Assembly: GCF_014850975.1 (NCBI RefSeq) | Contig: NZ_JACXST010000002.1 | Span: 248,001 to 312,000, forward strand | Direction: 5' to 3' | From: Methylomonas fluvii | GTDB taxonomy: Bacteria; Pseudomonadota; Gammaproteobacteria; Methylococcales; Methylomonadaceae | DNA: 64,000 nucleotides | Shown here: in pieces, positions 10,112 to 19,907 of the stretch | Layout: each line of letters begins with the position of its first letter | Numbering within the stretch: the stretch's first letter is position 1 | The notes under the pieces: model-generated | The model's input: only the letters and a program-made list of their open reading frames with translations | What the model was told of the DNA's origin: nothing | Databases searched by the model: none | Program-made: the position numbers and the translations under genes

Positions 10112-11014
10112 TCATTCCGGAAACAACTTACCCCGCGCATTCTCCAAAATCGCGGTCACGGCCGGATGCTTGAGTTTACGGCGCATGGTGATAGCGTAAA
10201 AACGCTCATGCACCGAGTCGATACGGCCGATGGCTTGCACGCCATATTGGCTTTGAATTTCCGCTTCGACATTACTCGGCGCGACAAACAATCCCACCCC
10301 GCCGCCGCCAAAAGTTTTAATTAACGCACTGTCTTCAATTTCAGCCCGGATAGCCGGGCTAATGCTTTCGGCGTCGAACCATTGATCCAGCGAACGCCGC
10401 AGCGAAGTGTTGGCGGTGGGCAGCAGGAACGGTGCGCCGCTCAAGCAGCGCGGGAAATTTTGCCTATAGGTCGCGGCCAAAGCCGGCGTGCCGAACACGG
10501 TAACACCGCATTCGCCCAGCAGATGGTTAAATGCTTTGGCGCCACTGGTTGGCGTCAGCGGCGCATCGGACAAGACTATATCCATCCCTTGCATCACCAT
10601 CTCACTCAAAAGTCGCTCGGTTTTGTCCTCGTAACACAGAATCTGCACCGACTCCGGTAATCGGAACGCCGGCGCCAGCAAGCGGTAAACCACCATTTTC
10701 GGTAACGCATCCGCCACGCCCACCACCAGACGCAGAGCCCTGCCGGTCGGTCGGCCTTTCAAGGTGTTACTGAGTTCTCTGCCCAGCGAGAAGATTTCTT
10801 CCGCGTAATTAAATACCACCCGCCCGGTGTCGGTGAGCACCAGTTTACGGCCTTGTTTATAAAATAGTTTTTCGCCAATTTGCTTTTCCAGCACCGCTAG
10901 TTGACCGCTGATGGTCGGTTGCGCCAAATGCAGTTTCTCGCAAGCGCGAGTGATGCTTTCTTCACGCGCGACATTCCAGAAATAAAACAAATGTTGGTAG
11001 TTGATACGTTCCAT
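10112..11014 (-). CDS. nhaR: LysR-family regulator, NhaR-like
   Basis: DNA-binding regulator of about 300 residues. The N-terminal winged helix-turn-helix (YQHLFYFWNVAREESITRA, then KLHLAQPTISGQLAVLEKQ) is followed by a LysR effector domain. The opening NYQHLFYFWNVA and the HLLGECG region resemble NhaR, the activator of the Na+/H+ antiporter gene nhaA in enterobacteria. No antiporter lies nearby. It is divergent from ppc, with about 110 bp between starts, so local control of ppc is possible. I prefer ATG at 11014 over a TTG nine bases upstream. Confidence 0.85.
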   Translation of the reverse strand: MERINYQHLFYFWNVAREESITRACEKLHLAQPTISGQLAVLEKQIGEKLFYKQGRKLVLTDTGRVVFNYAEEIFSLGRELSNTLKGRPTGRALRLVVGVADALPKMVVYRLLAPAFRLPESVQILCYEDKTERLLSEMVMQGMDIVLSDAPLTPTSGAKAFNHLLGECGVTVFGTPALAATYRQNFPRCLSGAPFLLPTANTSLRRSLDQWFDAESISPAIRAEIEDSALIKTFGGGGVGLFVAPSNVEAEIQSQYGVQAIGRIDSVHERFYAITMRRKLKHPAVTAILENARGKLFPE

Positions 11015-11126
11015 AGCACTCAATGTATAGGAATTTACGATGCATTAATTCTAAACATTCTATTTAACAATATCAAAATGCTGCGTTAGGCTATCAGGTA
11101 ACCCTAACCCACCCTGAGAACTGCAC

Positions 11127-14048
11127 ATGCAAAAGCTAAAAGCACTGCACAGCGAAGACAACGCTCCAAGTACCGGATCCGCATTAGCGGAGTACGACAA
11201 GTCAGCGTTTGAATTGGATAACCTCAGCGCCAGCCAAATCCTCAGTGATCGCTTATCGGATGCTCACGGCGACGACAAAGAATTACGCAGTTCGATACGC
11301 CTGCTCGGTTCGATCTTGACTAAAGTGCTCACCGCCCAAGCCAAACCGGAAGTAGCGACCGCCGTTGCACAGTTACAACGCAAGTTTGCCAGCTTGATCC
11401 GAGAGGGCAGCGCCAATCGCCGCCGCCAGTTTATGGAGATTCTGGAAGGCCTGGATGCGGAAGAAATCGGTGAAGTGGTGCGGGTGTTTAACGGCTATTT
11501 CAGCCTGCTCAATATCGCCGAAGAATCGCATAACCTAACTTTACGCCGACAAAACCAGACCGGCCGCTATTGGCCCGGCTCGTTTCATGACACGCTGATC
11601 AAATTACGCGACAGCGGCGTCAGTGCCGATAAATTGCAGGTGTTACTGGACGAAATGCTGTATTTGCCGGTGATGACCGCTCATCCCACTGAAGCCAAAC
11701 GCCGCACGGTAAAGAGCGCTTTGCGCAATGTATTCCTTAGCCAGGAGGCCTTGGACGATCCGCGCTTACGTAGCCAACAACGCAGCGAGGCCTTGGACAA
11801 ACTACAAGCACAGATTCAATTGCTGTTAAAAACCGACGAAGTGCGCGCCCGTAAACTGGGCGTGGCCGACGAAATCGACGCCGGTTTGTTTTATTTTTCA
11901 CTGTCACTATTTCAGGCTACCACCTTGGTTTATCGGAACTTACAACGGGCGCTTAGCGATGTGTTCGGCGCCGACGTGGCTAGCCAAATCCGCATCCCCA
12001 GCTTCCTGCGTTTTGGTTCCTGGATAGGCGGAGACCGCGACGGCAATCCGAATGTGAAGCCGGAAACTACCGAGCTGGCTTTGCGCATGCAGGCGCAAAC
12101 CATCATGCAGGAATATCTCGCCCGCCTGGATCAATTGCGCGGCCAGTTGTCGCATTCTTATGGACTTTGTGACTTGACTCCGGAATTTATCGACAGCCTG
12201 CACGCCGACCGCGCCATGCTGGGTGCGGCAGTCGCGGACTTGGAAAAACCCTATTTGCAGGAACCTTACCGGCACAAACTGATATTAATGAAATATCGCA
12301 TGCAATCCACCTTGCAGCGCGTACAACAACAGTTACAGGGCCAAGCGGAACAAGCCAATCGCCTTGCGTATGCCAGCGTCGCCGAGTTTTTACAAGACCT
12401 TCGATTGATCGATGCGTCTTTGCGCAGCCACGGCGACGCCAATATCGCCGAGCTGGAATTAGCCGATCTGATCCGCTTGGCCGACGTGTTCGACTTTCAC
12501 TTGATGCAACTCGATGTCCGGCAAGAATCGACTCGCCACAGTGAAGCAGTCGCAGAAATCTTGGCGGCCGCATTGAACATCGACTACCTGGCACTAGACG
12601 AAGCGCAACGTATCGCCTTATTAGCCGAGGCTATTGCCGCACCGGGTGGCTTGATGTTCGATGCCACCGCGCTGACGCCAGCTAACCGCGAAACGCTGGA
12701 GTTGTTTACGGTGATGGCGAAAATGCGTCGGGAAATAGGCCCGAATTGCTTTGGTAAATATGTAATTTCGATGACCCATTCCGCAAGCCATGTCTTGGAA
12801 GTCTTGCTACTGGCCGCTCAGGCCGGCCTAGTCGGCAAAATTGGCGGACATTGGCATTGTCATATCGGCGTCAGCCCCTTGTTCGAAACCATCGACGATT
12901 TAAACCGCATTGCCGACGTGCTGACGCAATTGTTCGATACCGATTGCTATCGGGAGCTATTGCGCGTCAGTGACGACCGGCAGGAAATCATGCTGGGTTA
13001 TTCGGATTCCTGCAAGGACGGCGGCATCCTGGCGTCGGCCTGGGGCTTGTCGCGCGCGCAACGGCAAATTATTGCGATCAGCGAGCGTTATGGTTTGAAA
13101 TGCCGCTTATTCCATGGCCGCGGTGGCACCGTCGGTCGCGGCGGCGGCCCAACGCACGAAGCGATTCTGGCCCAGCCACCCGACACCGTGCGCGGCCAGA
13201 TCAAATTTACCGAGCAAGGCGAAGTGCTATTTTATCGGTATAACAACATGGAAACCGCGGTCTACGAATTGACCATGGGCGTTACCGGCTTACTGAAAGC
13301 CAGCGTCAGCCTGGTGCAAGCCGTACCGGCGGATCATTCGGAAGATCTGGCAGTCATGGACGAATTGGCGCGGATCGGCGAGCAAAGTTATCGCGACCTG
13401 ACCGAACGCACGCCCGGCTTTTTGGATTATTTCTATGAAGCCAGCCCAGTCGGCGAAATCGGCGGCTTGAATATCGGTTCCCGGCCTTCGCACCGCAAGA
13501 AACTGGATCGCTCGAAAAACTCGGTGCGGGCAATCGCCTGGGTGTTCGCCTGGGCGCAATCGCGGCAGACGTTTCCGGCTTGGTACGGCATCGGTTTCAG
13601 TTTGGCCAGCTGGTGCGCCGGCAAACCTGAACGCCTGGAAACGTTGCGCAGAATGTATCGTGACTGGCCATTTTTCCGCAACCTGCTCAGTAACGCGCAA
13701 ATGGCGCTGAGCAAGTCGGACATGAACATCGCCCGCGAATACGCGCAATTGTGCAACGATCCGGAAACCGGCAAACGTGTTTACAACCTGATAGCCGGCG
13801 AGCATCAGCGCTGCGTGGAGTGGATACTTGAGATAGCCAACGCCGACCATTTGCTGGCGGAAAACCCGGCTTTGGCCGCGTCCTTGCAACGCCGCGATGC
13901 TTATCTGGGGCCGCTAAACTACCTGCAAGTATTTTTGATCCGGCGACTGCGGGAAATGAATACCGAGAATCCAGTGGACAGCCCGTGGATGAAGCCTTTG
14001 TTGCGCAGTATCAATGCAATTGCTGCAGGTATGCGCAATACCGGTTGA
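11127..14048 (+). CDS. ppc: Phosphoenolpyruvate carboxylase
   Basis: Carboxylates PEP with bicarbonate to oxaloacetate, an anaplerotic entry to the TCA cycle and, in one-carbon users, a route for C4 acid supply. The 973-residue protein is full length. The catalytic His region is VMTAHPTEAKRRT (H186). The substrate-binding GSWIGGDRDGNPNV follows, and the mobile-loop FHGRGGTVGRGGGPTH lies around residue 665. The family C-terminal end MRNTG is present. It stands alone after a divergent LysR gene; a partial MITE-like repeat begins just after its stop. Confidence 0.98.
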   Translation: MQKLKALHSEDNAPSTGSALAEYDKSAFELDNLSASQILSDRLSDAHGDDKELRSSIRLLGSILTKVLTAQAKPEVATAVAQLQRKFASLIREGSANRRRQFMEILEGLDAEEIGEVVRVFNGYFSLLNIAEESHNLTLRRQNQTGRYWPGSFHDTLIKLRDSGVSADKLQVLLDEMLYLPVMTAHPTEAKRRTVKSALRNVFLSQEALDDPRLRSQQRSEALDKLQAQIQLLLKTDEVRARKLGVADEIDAGLFYFSLSLFQATTLVYRNLQRALSDVFGADVASQIRIPSFLRFGSWIGGDRDGNPNVKPETTELALRMQAQTIMQEYLARLDQLRGQLSHSYGLCDLTPEFIDSLHADRAMLGAAVADLEKPYLQEPYRHKLILMKYRMQSTLQRVQQQLQGQAEQANRLAYASVAEFLQDLRLIDASLRSHGDANIAELELADLIRLADVFDFHLMQLDVRQESTRHSEAVAEILAAALNIDYLALDEAQRIALLAEAIAAPGGLMFDATALTPANRETLELFTVMAKMRREIGPNCFGKYVISMTHSASHVLEVLLLAAQAGLVGKIGGHWHCHIGVSPLFETIDDLNRIADVLTQLFDTDCYRELLRVSDDRQEIMLGYSDSCKDGGILASAWGLSRAQRQIIAISERYGLKCRLFHGRGGTVGRGGGPTHEAILAQPPDTVRGQIKFTEQGEVLFYRYNNMETAVYELTMGVTGLLKASVSLVQAVPADHSEDLAVMDELARIGEQSYRDLTERTPGFLDYFYEASPVGEIGGLNIGSRPSHRKKLDRSKNSVRAIAWVFAWAQSRQTFPAWYGIGFSLASWCAGKPERLETLRRMYRDWPFFRNLLSNAQMALSKSDMNIAREYAQLCNDPETGKRVYNLIAGEHQRCVEWILEIANADHLLAENPALAASLQRRDAYLGPLNYLQVFLIRRLREMNTENPVDSPWMKPLLRSINAIAAGMRNTG

Positions 14049-14051
14049 TGT

Positions 14052-14137
14052 TATTAGCCCGGCCCTGAAATACCGGCCGTCCTGAACGGGTCGAAGGACG
14101 CGCCCCCTGAAAAGGGGAAAGGGCTTTTCGGCAGACT
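14052..14137. repeat. Partial copy of the TTAACCCGGCCC MITE-like element
   Basis: It starts a few bases after the ppc stop with TTAGCCCGGCCCTGAAATACC, close to the terminal repeat of the copies at 33622 and 34576. It contains GGGTCGAAGGACGCG, matching the inner part of the copy at 34576 (TCGAAG and GGCGCGTCC). The right end is decayed. A hairpin GCCCCCTGAAAAGGGG may act as a weak terminator for ppc. Confidence 0.6.
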
Positions 14138-14155
14138 CTAAAAGGGAGGAGAACC

Positions 14156-14596
14156 ATGCAATACGCCTACGCATTGGCACACTGGTTTAGAGTAATCATC
14201 ATCAACACCGGGCGCTGGCTGTTTGAAAACAAGCCTGCTATGGCAATCTTGACCCTGATTTTTTTGTATAAATTTGGCGACACCTTGCTACCCTTTCTAT
14301 GGCACATTCTGCACCTGGCCATTGAGGTGGTCGAGATGTTGTTCGAGCATTTTTTGGAACATGTGTTTGGGGTAACGCCGCGCCAAGCCGAGTTCATTGT
14401 ATTTTGGACCGGTCTGACTGTGCTCGGTACTATGGTTTGGCGCTTGTCATATAAAGCTTATCTCGTGATCGTGCGAGCATGCGAAACTGCTTGGCAGAAC
14501 TGGTGTGAAAAAGCCGGCCCGGCCAAATTACTTGCAACCCTTAAGCTGACGCTTTTGCTGAGCATACTCGGCAAGACCATGCTGTTATTCGTTTAA
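14156..14596 (+). CDS. Small integral membrane protein of unknown function, export operon
   Basis: I do not recognise the family. The 146-residue protein has about four hydrophobic stretches (roughly residues 28-55, 78-105 and 122-146, with an amphipathic N terminus). There is no signal peptide and no catalytic motif. A good ribosome site (AGGGAGGAG) precedes the ATG. It lies 21 bp upstream of the ABC exporter and is very likely co-transcribed with the ABC-HlyD-TolC genes. It could be an accessory membrane subunit of that machine. A role is inferred only from position. Confidence 0.75.
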   Translation: MQYAYALAHWFRVIIINTGRWLFENKPAMAILTLIFLYKFGDTLLPFLWHILHLAIEVVEMLFEHFLEHVFGVTPRQAEFIVFWTGLTVLGTMVWRLSYKAYLVIVRACETAWQNWCEKAGPAKLLATLKLTLLLSILGKTMLLFV

Positions 14597-14617
14597 ACCG
14601 ATAGGATTTCGTTACGT

Positions 14618-16711
14618 ATGAGCACCACTGCTGGAAACAAGGAACACCCGCATAGAAAACAGTCAACGCAAACCTTGCTGGGATTCTTATTCGACCTGCT
14701 GGAAATCCCCAGTCAAGTCCAAGGAATCCGGGAGCGTTTGCTGGAGTCAGCCGGCGACGACAGCCAGGCAGCGCTGAGCAGCATCGGTGACCATTTGGGT
14801 TTGAATATGGAGTGTGCACTGCTTACGCCCATTGCGGCCGCCAACGCCTCTTCCCCGCACACGCCGCTGCTAACCAGCCTCTCCGATGGCTGCGGCTGGC
14901 TGGTGTTGTGCGGATTTCGCGGCGGCAAAGTCAGAGTGGCCCTTGCCCAAGGCGAAGTTATCGAAGAGCGCCACGTCAAACCGGCTGACATCGCCGCACT
15001 ACTGGGCCGAAGCGACGCCGGCATCAGCGAGTGGCTGTTAGTACAAGCCCAGGCGCCGCTGGAGAATGCCGTCAGTCAAGACCATCATGCGCACATGCCG
15101 CCATTTAGCCGCTTGCTGGAGCTGTTACGCGCTGATCGCCACGATCTCTGGTTATTGTTGGGCTTGGCTTTGGGCTCCGGATTGCTGGCGCTGGCTTCGC
15201 CGGTGGCGGTGCAAGCACTGGTCAATACCGTGGCGATGGGCGGCATGGGCCAGCCTTTAATCGTATTGGCGACCATCCTGTTTTTCTTTCTAAGCTTCGG
15301 CGGCGCGGTCTATGTGCTGGAATCTTATCTGGTTGAAATCGTGCAGCGGCGGATTTTCGTGCGCCTGGCCGCCGACCTGGCCTATCGCTTGCCCAGGGTG
15401 CGCAGCGATGCCTACGATAGTCAAAACGGCGCGGAACTGGTCAATCGCTTTTTCGATGTATTGACCTTGCAGAAAGCCGGCTCTGCGCTGCTCTTGGACG
15501 GTTTGAGCACCGTGGTGCAAACCTGCGTCGGCTTAATCATGCTGGCTTTCTATCACCCCTTCCTGCTGGCCTTCGATGTGGTGTTGCTGTTGTCTATCAC
15601 TGCCATCGTATTTTTGTTGGGCCGCGGCGCGGTCACCACAGCGATTCAGGAATCGATCAGCAAATATGCCTTGGTCGCCTGGCTGGAAAGCGTTGCCGGG
15701 AATATTCAAACTTTTAAATTCGGTAACGGTGCGCTGATGGCCGCCAACCGTACCGACCGTCTGTCGCTGGACTATTTAACCGCCAAACGCCAGCATTACC
15801 GCGTGCTGCTGGGCCAAGTCATCGCCTCAGTAGCGCTGTATGCCATCGCTAGCACGGCCTTGTTGGCTATCGGCGGCTACTTGGTCATAGACGGCCATTT
15901 AACCTTGGGGCAATTGGTGGCGGCGGAACTGATCGTCTCGTCAGCTTTGCTAGCCTTGATCAAATTCGGCAAACATCTGGAGGGCTTTTACGACTTGATG
16001 GCCGGCACGGACAAAATCGGTCATTTACTGGATTTGCCCTTGGAAGAGTCAGCAGAAGTGGACGCAGAATTTAACGGCCCGGCGTCGCTGACAGTCAGCG
16101 GCTTAAAATTCGGCTTCGGCGCACAGCGGCCATTGTTCTCGGATTTTGCGCTGCAAATTCAACCCGGCGAAAAAGTCGCGATTTTCGGCGGCCCCGGTAG
16201 CGGTAAAACCGCGTTGGTCTCGCTAATCAGCGGGACGCGGCAAGCACAAGCCGGCCAAATACAAATCAACGGCCAGGCACTGGATGAATTGCGCCTGAGT
16301 ACCTTGCGGCAGAACATCGCAGTAGTCAGCCGACTGGAGATTTTTCACGATAGCCTGCTGGAAAATGTCAGGCTTGGCGATGCGAACCTGAGCGTTGCCG
16401 ATGTCCAGCGGGCCTTGGCCAAAGTCGGCTTAACCGACTTGGATTTGGATACCGTCATGAGTCCCGGCGGCTCCCCGCTTGCCCATAGCCAAGCCATACA
16501 AGTCATGCTGGCTAGAGCCATCATCGCCCGGCCCGCCTTGTTGATCGTGGATGGCATACTCGATGGCTTGGATAGCGGATTACAGCAGCAGTTGGCATCC
16601 GCATTATTTGCCGCTGACGTGCCCTGGACGCTATTGTTGCTCACCGGATCGAAAGAATTGGCCGCACTTTGCGGGCGCGAGATCACTTTGCCGGGAGCCG
16701 CCCATGACTGA
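14618..16711 (+). CDS. ABC exporter (type I secretion-like) with a degenerate ATPase domain
   Basis: A 697-residue fused permease-ATPase of the HlyB/PrtD architecture. Residues 1-165 are a soluble N-terminal domain with no recognisable C39 Cys-His peptidase motif. The transmembrane domain (about 175-450) is followed by the nucleotide-binding domain (about 490-690). Walker A is intact (GGPGSGKT, 524-531). The Q-loop Gln is Arg (VVSRLE, R572), the LSGGQ signature is replaced by PLAHSQ (about 620-625), the Walker B glutamate is Gly (LLIVDG, G646), and the H-loop His is absent (LLTGSKE). The domain may bind ATP but hydrolysis by the usual chemistry looks impaired. The stop overlaps the adaptor start. 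Confidence 0.9.
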   Translation: MSTTAGNKEHPHRKQSTQTLLGFLFDLLEIPSQVQGIRERLLESAGDDSQAALSSIGDHLGLNMECALLTPIAAANASSPHTPLLTSLSDGCGWLVLCGFRGGKVRVALAQGEVIEERHVKPADIAALLGRSDAGISEWLLVQAQAPLENAVSQDHHAHMPPFSRLLELLRADRHDLWLLLGLALGSGLLALASPVAVQALVNTVAMGGMGQPLIVLATILFFFLSFGGAVYVLESYLVEIVQRRIFVRLAADLAYRLPRVRSDAYDSQNGAELVNRFFDVLTLQKAGSALLLDGLSTVVQTCVGLIMLAFYHPFLLAFDVVLLLSITAIVFLLGRGAVTTAIQESISKYALVAWLESVAGNIQTFKFGNGALMAANRTDRLSLDYLTAKRQHYRVLLGQVIASVALYAIASTALLAIGGYLVIDGHLTLGQLVAAELIVSSALLALIKFGKHLEGFYDLMAGTDKIGHLLDLPLEESAEVDAEFNGPASLTVSGLKFGFGAQRPLFSDFALQIQPGEKVAIFGGPGSGKTALVSLISGTRQAQAGQIQINGQALDELRLSTLRQNIAVVSRLEIFHDSLLENVRLGDANLSVADVQRALAKVGLTDLDLDTVMSPGGSPLAHSQAIQVMLARAIIARPALLIVDGILDGLDSGLQQQLASALFAADVPWTLLLLTGSKELAALCGREITLPGAAHD

Positions 16712-18014
16712 TTTACAGATTAGGCTGTCCGCGCTATCGGCGGCCCATACCCCTCGCCTGGTCAGCAGTCTAGCGCGGGCTTGCGTCTGGCTATTTCTGT
16801 TGACCCCTCCAGCCCTGCTACTGACACCGTGGCAACAAAACATCAACGGTATCGGCCGGGTCTCCGCCTTTGCACCACTGGAACGCCAACAGAATTTGGA
16901 TGCGCCGGTTTCCGGCCGCATCGTCAGTTGGCATGCTAAAGAAGGCGCCAAAGTGAAGGCCGGCGATTTGCTGATGGAAATCACCGATGTCGATCCGGAA
17001 TTGCTGGAACGCTTGCAACAACAACGCGCGGCAGCCGCGGCGAAATTGGCGGCCAAGGAAGACGAACTGCGGGCGTATCGCCTGCAAATCGACAATTTGA
17101 TTGCGACCCGCGATTTACAAGTAGCTACCGCGCAATACCGGCTGGATGTGGCTCGGCAACGCGCGCGCTCCGCCAGTGAAGCCATTGCCTCCGCCCGTGC
17201 CACGCTGGAAACGGCCAGCGTGCAAACCCAGCGGCTGCAACGCTTGATAGGCGACGGCTTGGTCTCGCAGCGCGATTACGAGGTGGCGCAACGCGACGGC
17301 ATCGTCGCGCAACGCAGTCTGAACAGCGCGCAAGCCAGTCTGGAAGGCGCGCTGGCCGAACAACGCGCCGCCGAAGCGGAAATCGGCCGAATTCGCGCCG
17401 ATGCCCAGGCGCGTATCGACTCGGCGACGGCCTCTGCCAACAAAACTCAAAGCGAACTGGAAGACAGCCGCAGCAGCCTGTTAAAGAGCGAAGTGGACGT
17501 TTCCCGCCAACAATCCCAACAAATCAGAGCGCCGCGCGACAGCAGCATCCTCAGGCTGCTGGCCAATCCGCAGAGCGATATTGTCAGACAAGGCGACCCG
17601 TTGCTGGTATTGGTGCCGGATATGGATGTAAAAGCCGTGGAACTGTGGGTAGACGGCAACGATGCCGTATTGATCACCCCAGGCCGGCATGCGCGTTTGC
17701 AATTCGAGGGCTGGCCGGCCTTGCAATTCGCCGGCTGGCCGGAAGTCGCCGTCGGCACCTTCGGCGGCTTGGTCGCCTTCGTGGATTCTACCGACGACGG
17801 CAAGGGTAAATTCCGGGTGCTGATCGTGCCCGATCCCAACGACCGCCCCTGGCCGACAGAACGCTTCGCCCGCCAAGGCGTCAGAGTAAAAGGCTGGGTG
17901 TTGTTGAACCGGGTAACGATGGCTTACGAACTGTGGCGGCAACTGAATGCCTTTCCGCCGCAAATGACTATGGAAGCGCCGGCGACCGATTTGGTCAGGC
18001 AAAAACTGAAATAA
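16704..18014 (+). CDS. HlyD-family periplasmic adaptor (membrane fusion protein)
   Basis: Adaptor bridging the inner-membrane exporter to an outer-membrane channel. The protein has 436 residues. A single N-terminal transmembrane helix (about 23-42) is followed by a lipoyl-type half (LDAPVSGRIVSWHAKEGAKVKAGDLL), a long alpha-helical coiled-coil hairpin (about 95-290, rich in Ala, Gln, Arg and Glu) and a beta-barrel C-terminal region. The ATG at 16704 overlaps the ABC gene stop by eight bases. The preceding and following genes make this a canonical three-part export operon. Confidence 0.9.
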   Translation: MTDLQIRLSALSAAHTPRLVSSLARACVWLFLLTPPALLLTPWQQNINGIGRVSAFAPLERQQNLDAPVSGRIVSWHAKEGAKVKAGDLLMEITDVDPELLERLQQQRAAAAAKLAAKEDELRAYRLQIDNLIATRDLQVATAQYRLDVARQRARSASEAIASARATLETASVQTQRLQRLIGDGLVSQRDYEVAQRDGIVAQRSLNSAQASLEGALAEQRAAEAEIGRIRADAQARIDSATASANKTQSELEDSRSSLLKSEVDVSRQQSQQIRAPRDSSILRLLANPQSDIVRQGDPLLVLVPDMDVKAVELWVDGNDAVLITPGRHARLQFEGWPALQFAGWPEVAVGTFGGLVAFVDSTDDGKGKFRVLIVPDPNDRPWPTERFARQGVRVKGWVLLNRVTMAYELWRQLNAFPPQMTMEAPATDLVRQKLK

Positions 18015-18020
18015 GCGCTT

Positions 18021-19832
18021 ATGAATCGTTTTGCATCCCATCAACACCCATCAGGGGCTACGGCCAAACACTTGCAAGCCTGCCGGCGGCGTATCGGCGC
18101 AATCTTGCTGATACCTTTGCTGGTCAGTTGCGGCCAATATCTCGACACCAGCCCCGACCGGAAACTGGTTAAGCGCGTGGAAGAACGCCTGAAACCTGAT
18201 GAGGGTTTGCCGTTGCCGGCCATCTCGCAGCTGCCGCCGCAGACCGTCGAACAGGCCTTGCCCAAGTTTAAGGAAGGCCGGCCCAAGTCGGCGACTATTC
18301 TGCCACCGCCCAGCGCGACCAAGCCGGAATTACCCAAGGCAGCACCGGAAGCGAGCAAGCAGTTGTCCATCGCGGCGGTGCGCAGCATGGCTTTGGAAAA
18401 CAATCTGGATTTAAAAATTGCCCAGGCCGACCCGAAAATTGCCGCCACTGCGGTCAGCGAGGAAGAAGCCAAGTTCGATGATTTGATCTTTGCCAAAGCC
18501 AAATACGGCAAGAAAAACACGCCGGCGCAAAATCTGGATGTCGTGAGTTTTACGCCGGTTGACCCCAGTTCGCCGCTGAAAAATGAAATCGACAAACTCA
18601 CCGCCGTGCCGCAGGAAACTGAAGTGCTGGATATGGAGGCCGGGATCGTGATTCCGTTGCGTACTGGCGCCAAAGTAACGCTCAGTTCACCGTTCGACGG
18701 CAAACGGCAGTTTCGCGGCGTCGCTTCGGACCAGTATCAAAACGCGCTGCGGTTTTCCATCAGCCAGCCGTTACTGCGCGATGCCGGGATTTCCAATAAC
18801 GTGGCAGGCATCCGCATCGCCCGTTACGAACAACAAGCCGTCGACGTCAAAACCCGCTTGCAGGCGATTCGGGTGTTGGCGATGGTCGAGCGGGCGTATT
18901 GGAGCCTGTATGTGGCTTGGGGCGAATTGGACGTGCGCCGCCAGCAGTACGAAAACGCCTCCAACAATCTGAGTATGGTCAGGAAGCGCGTGGCAGAAGG
19001 CTTGACCGCCAGCATCGAAATCAACCGGGCGGAAATCGGCGTGGCCGAACGCCTGGAGTCTTTGATCATCGCCGAAACCAGCTTAAAAACTCGCCAGCGC
19101 CAGTTGAAGTTGTTATTAAACGCGCCCGGCCTGGACCTGGATTCGCAAACGCTGCTGATTCCCGAGACCTCACCGACCCTGCTGGAGTTTAATCTGGACC
19201 GCGAGCAACTGGCGCAACGCGCGCTGGACGGCCGCTTGGAATTGCTGGAGCTGGAATTGAAACTGGCCGCAGACTTAACCAAAATCGACTACCTCAGCAA
19301 TCAAACCCTGCCGATGTTCATGCTGGATTACAACTACGCCGCACTGGGCCGCGATACGTCATCCTACGGTGGCGCTTTTGATCAGACCTTGAGCGGCAAT
19401 TATTCAGATTGGTCGGTGGGCGTGCGCATGGAAATCCCCCTCAGCAACGAGCTACGCCGCGCGCGTCTGGATCGGGCCGTGCAAGAGCGCATGCAACGCC
19501 TGACCACGCAACAACTTAGGGAATTGAGCGTACGCCGGGAAATCTACGACTCGCTGGATCAAATGAGCCAGAACTGGCAGCGGATTTTAGCCACCCGGCA
19601 GAACGTGGTGCTGGCCGGTTTGAATTACGACGCCGAACTGAAACAATTTAAAGAAGGCTTGCGGACGATGACCGAGGTATTGGAAACCCTGACCCGGCTC
19701 GGTGAAGCGCAATTACGCGAAGTACGCGCCATCGGTGATTATCAAGCGTCGATGATAGACCTGGCGTTTGCTACCGGCACCTTGCTGGGGCATAGCAGAG
19801 TGGATTTGGGCCTTAGCGCGAGTGCTCAGTAA
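18021..19832 (+). CDS. TolC-like outer-membrane efflux lipoprotein
   Basis: Outer-membrane channel subunit of the export operon. The 603-residue protein has a hydrophobic signal ending in the lipobox LLVSC, lipid-modified at about C37. A proline-rich linker (about 55-115) follows, then two OEP repeats of long helices and beta segments, typical of TolC/NodT proteins (AYWSLYVAWGELDVRRQQYEN trimmed: AYWSLYVAWGELDVRRQQ). It starts six bases after the HlyD stop. The linker is unusually long for the family and may span the periplasm. Confidence 0.88.
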   Translation: MNRFASHQHPSGATAKHLQACRRRIGAILLIPLLVSCGQYLDTSPDRKLVKRVEERLKPDEGLPLPAISQLPPQTVEQALPKFKEGRPKSATILPPPSATKPELPKAAPEASKQLSIAAVRSMALENNLDLKIAQADPKIAATAVSEEEAKFDDLIFAKAKYGKKNTPAQNLDVVSFTPVDPSSPLKNEIDKLTAVPQETEVLDMEAGIVIPLRTGAKVTLSSPFDGKRQFRGVASDQYQNALRFSISQPLLRDAGISNNVAGIRIARYEQQAVDVKTRLQAIRVLAMVERAYWSLYVAWGELDVRRQQYENASNNLSMVRKRVAEGLTASIEINRAEIGVAERLESLIIAETSLKTRQRQLKLLLNAPGLDLDSQTLLIPETSPTLLEFNLDREQLAQRALDGRLELLELELKLAADLTKIDYLSNQTLPMFMLDYNYAALGRDTSSYGGAFDQTLSGNYSDWSVGVRMEIPLSNELRRARLDRAVQERMQRLTTQQLRELSVRREIYDSLDQMSQNWQRILATRQNVVLAGLNYDAELKQFKEGLRTMTEVLETLTRLGEAQLREVRAIGDYQASMIDLAFATGTLLGHSRVDLGLSASAQ

Positions 19833-19850
19833 CAACGGTAGAGAGTGAAT

Positions 19851-19883
19851 GTAAGCGATAAAAGCAGCGCGTTTATCGCTTAC
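19851..19883. terminator. Bidirectional terminator between TolC-like and FKBP genes
   Basis: A perfect 12-bp stem (GTAAGCGATAAA at 19851-19862 pairing with TTTATCGCTTAC at 19872-19883) with a 9-base loop, placed between two convergent genes. There is no long T run, but the A/T ends of the stem and its location support a terminator role. Confidence 0.65.
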
Positions 19884-19907
19884 CGGTTTGCGGCTAGGGA
19901 AAGATTA

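Noticed and set aside
9865-10324. Open frames on both strands between bglX and the LysR gene (91 and 150 codons)
   Set aside because: Low-complexity composition, overlap with the LysR gene end, no ribosome sites and no family motifs.
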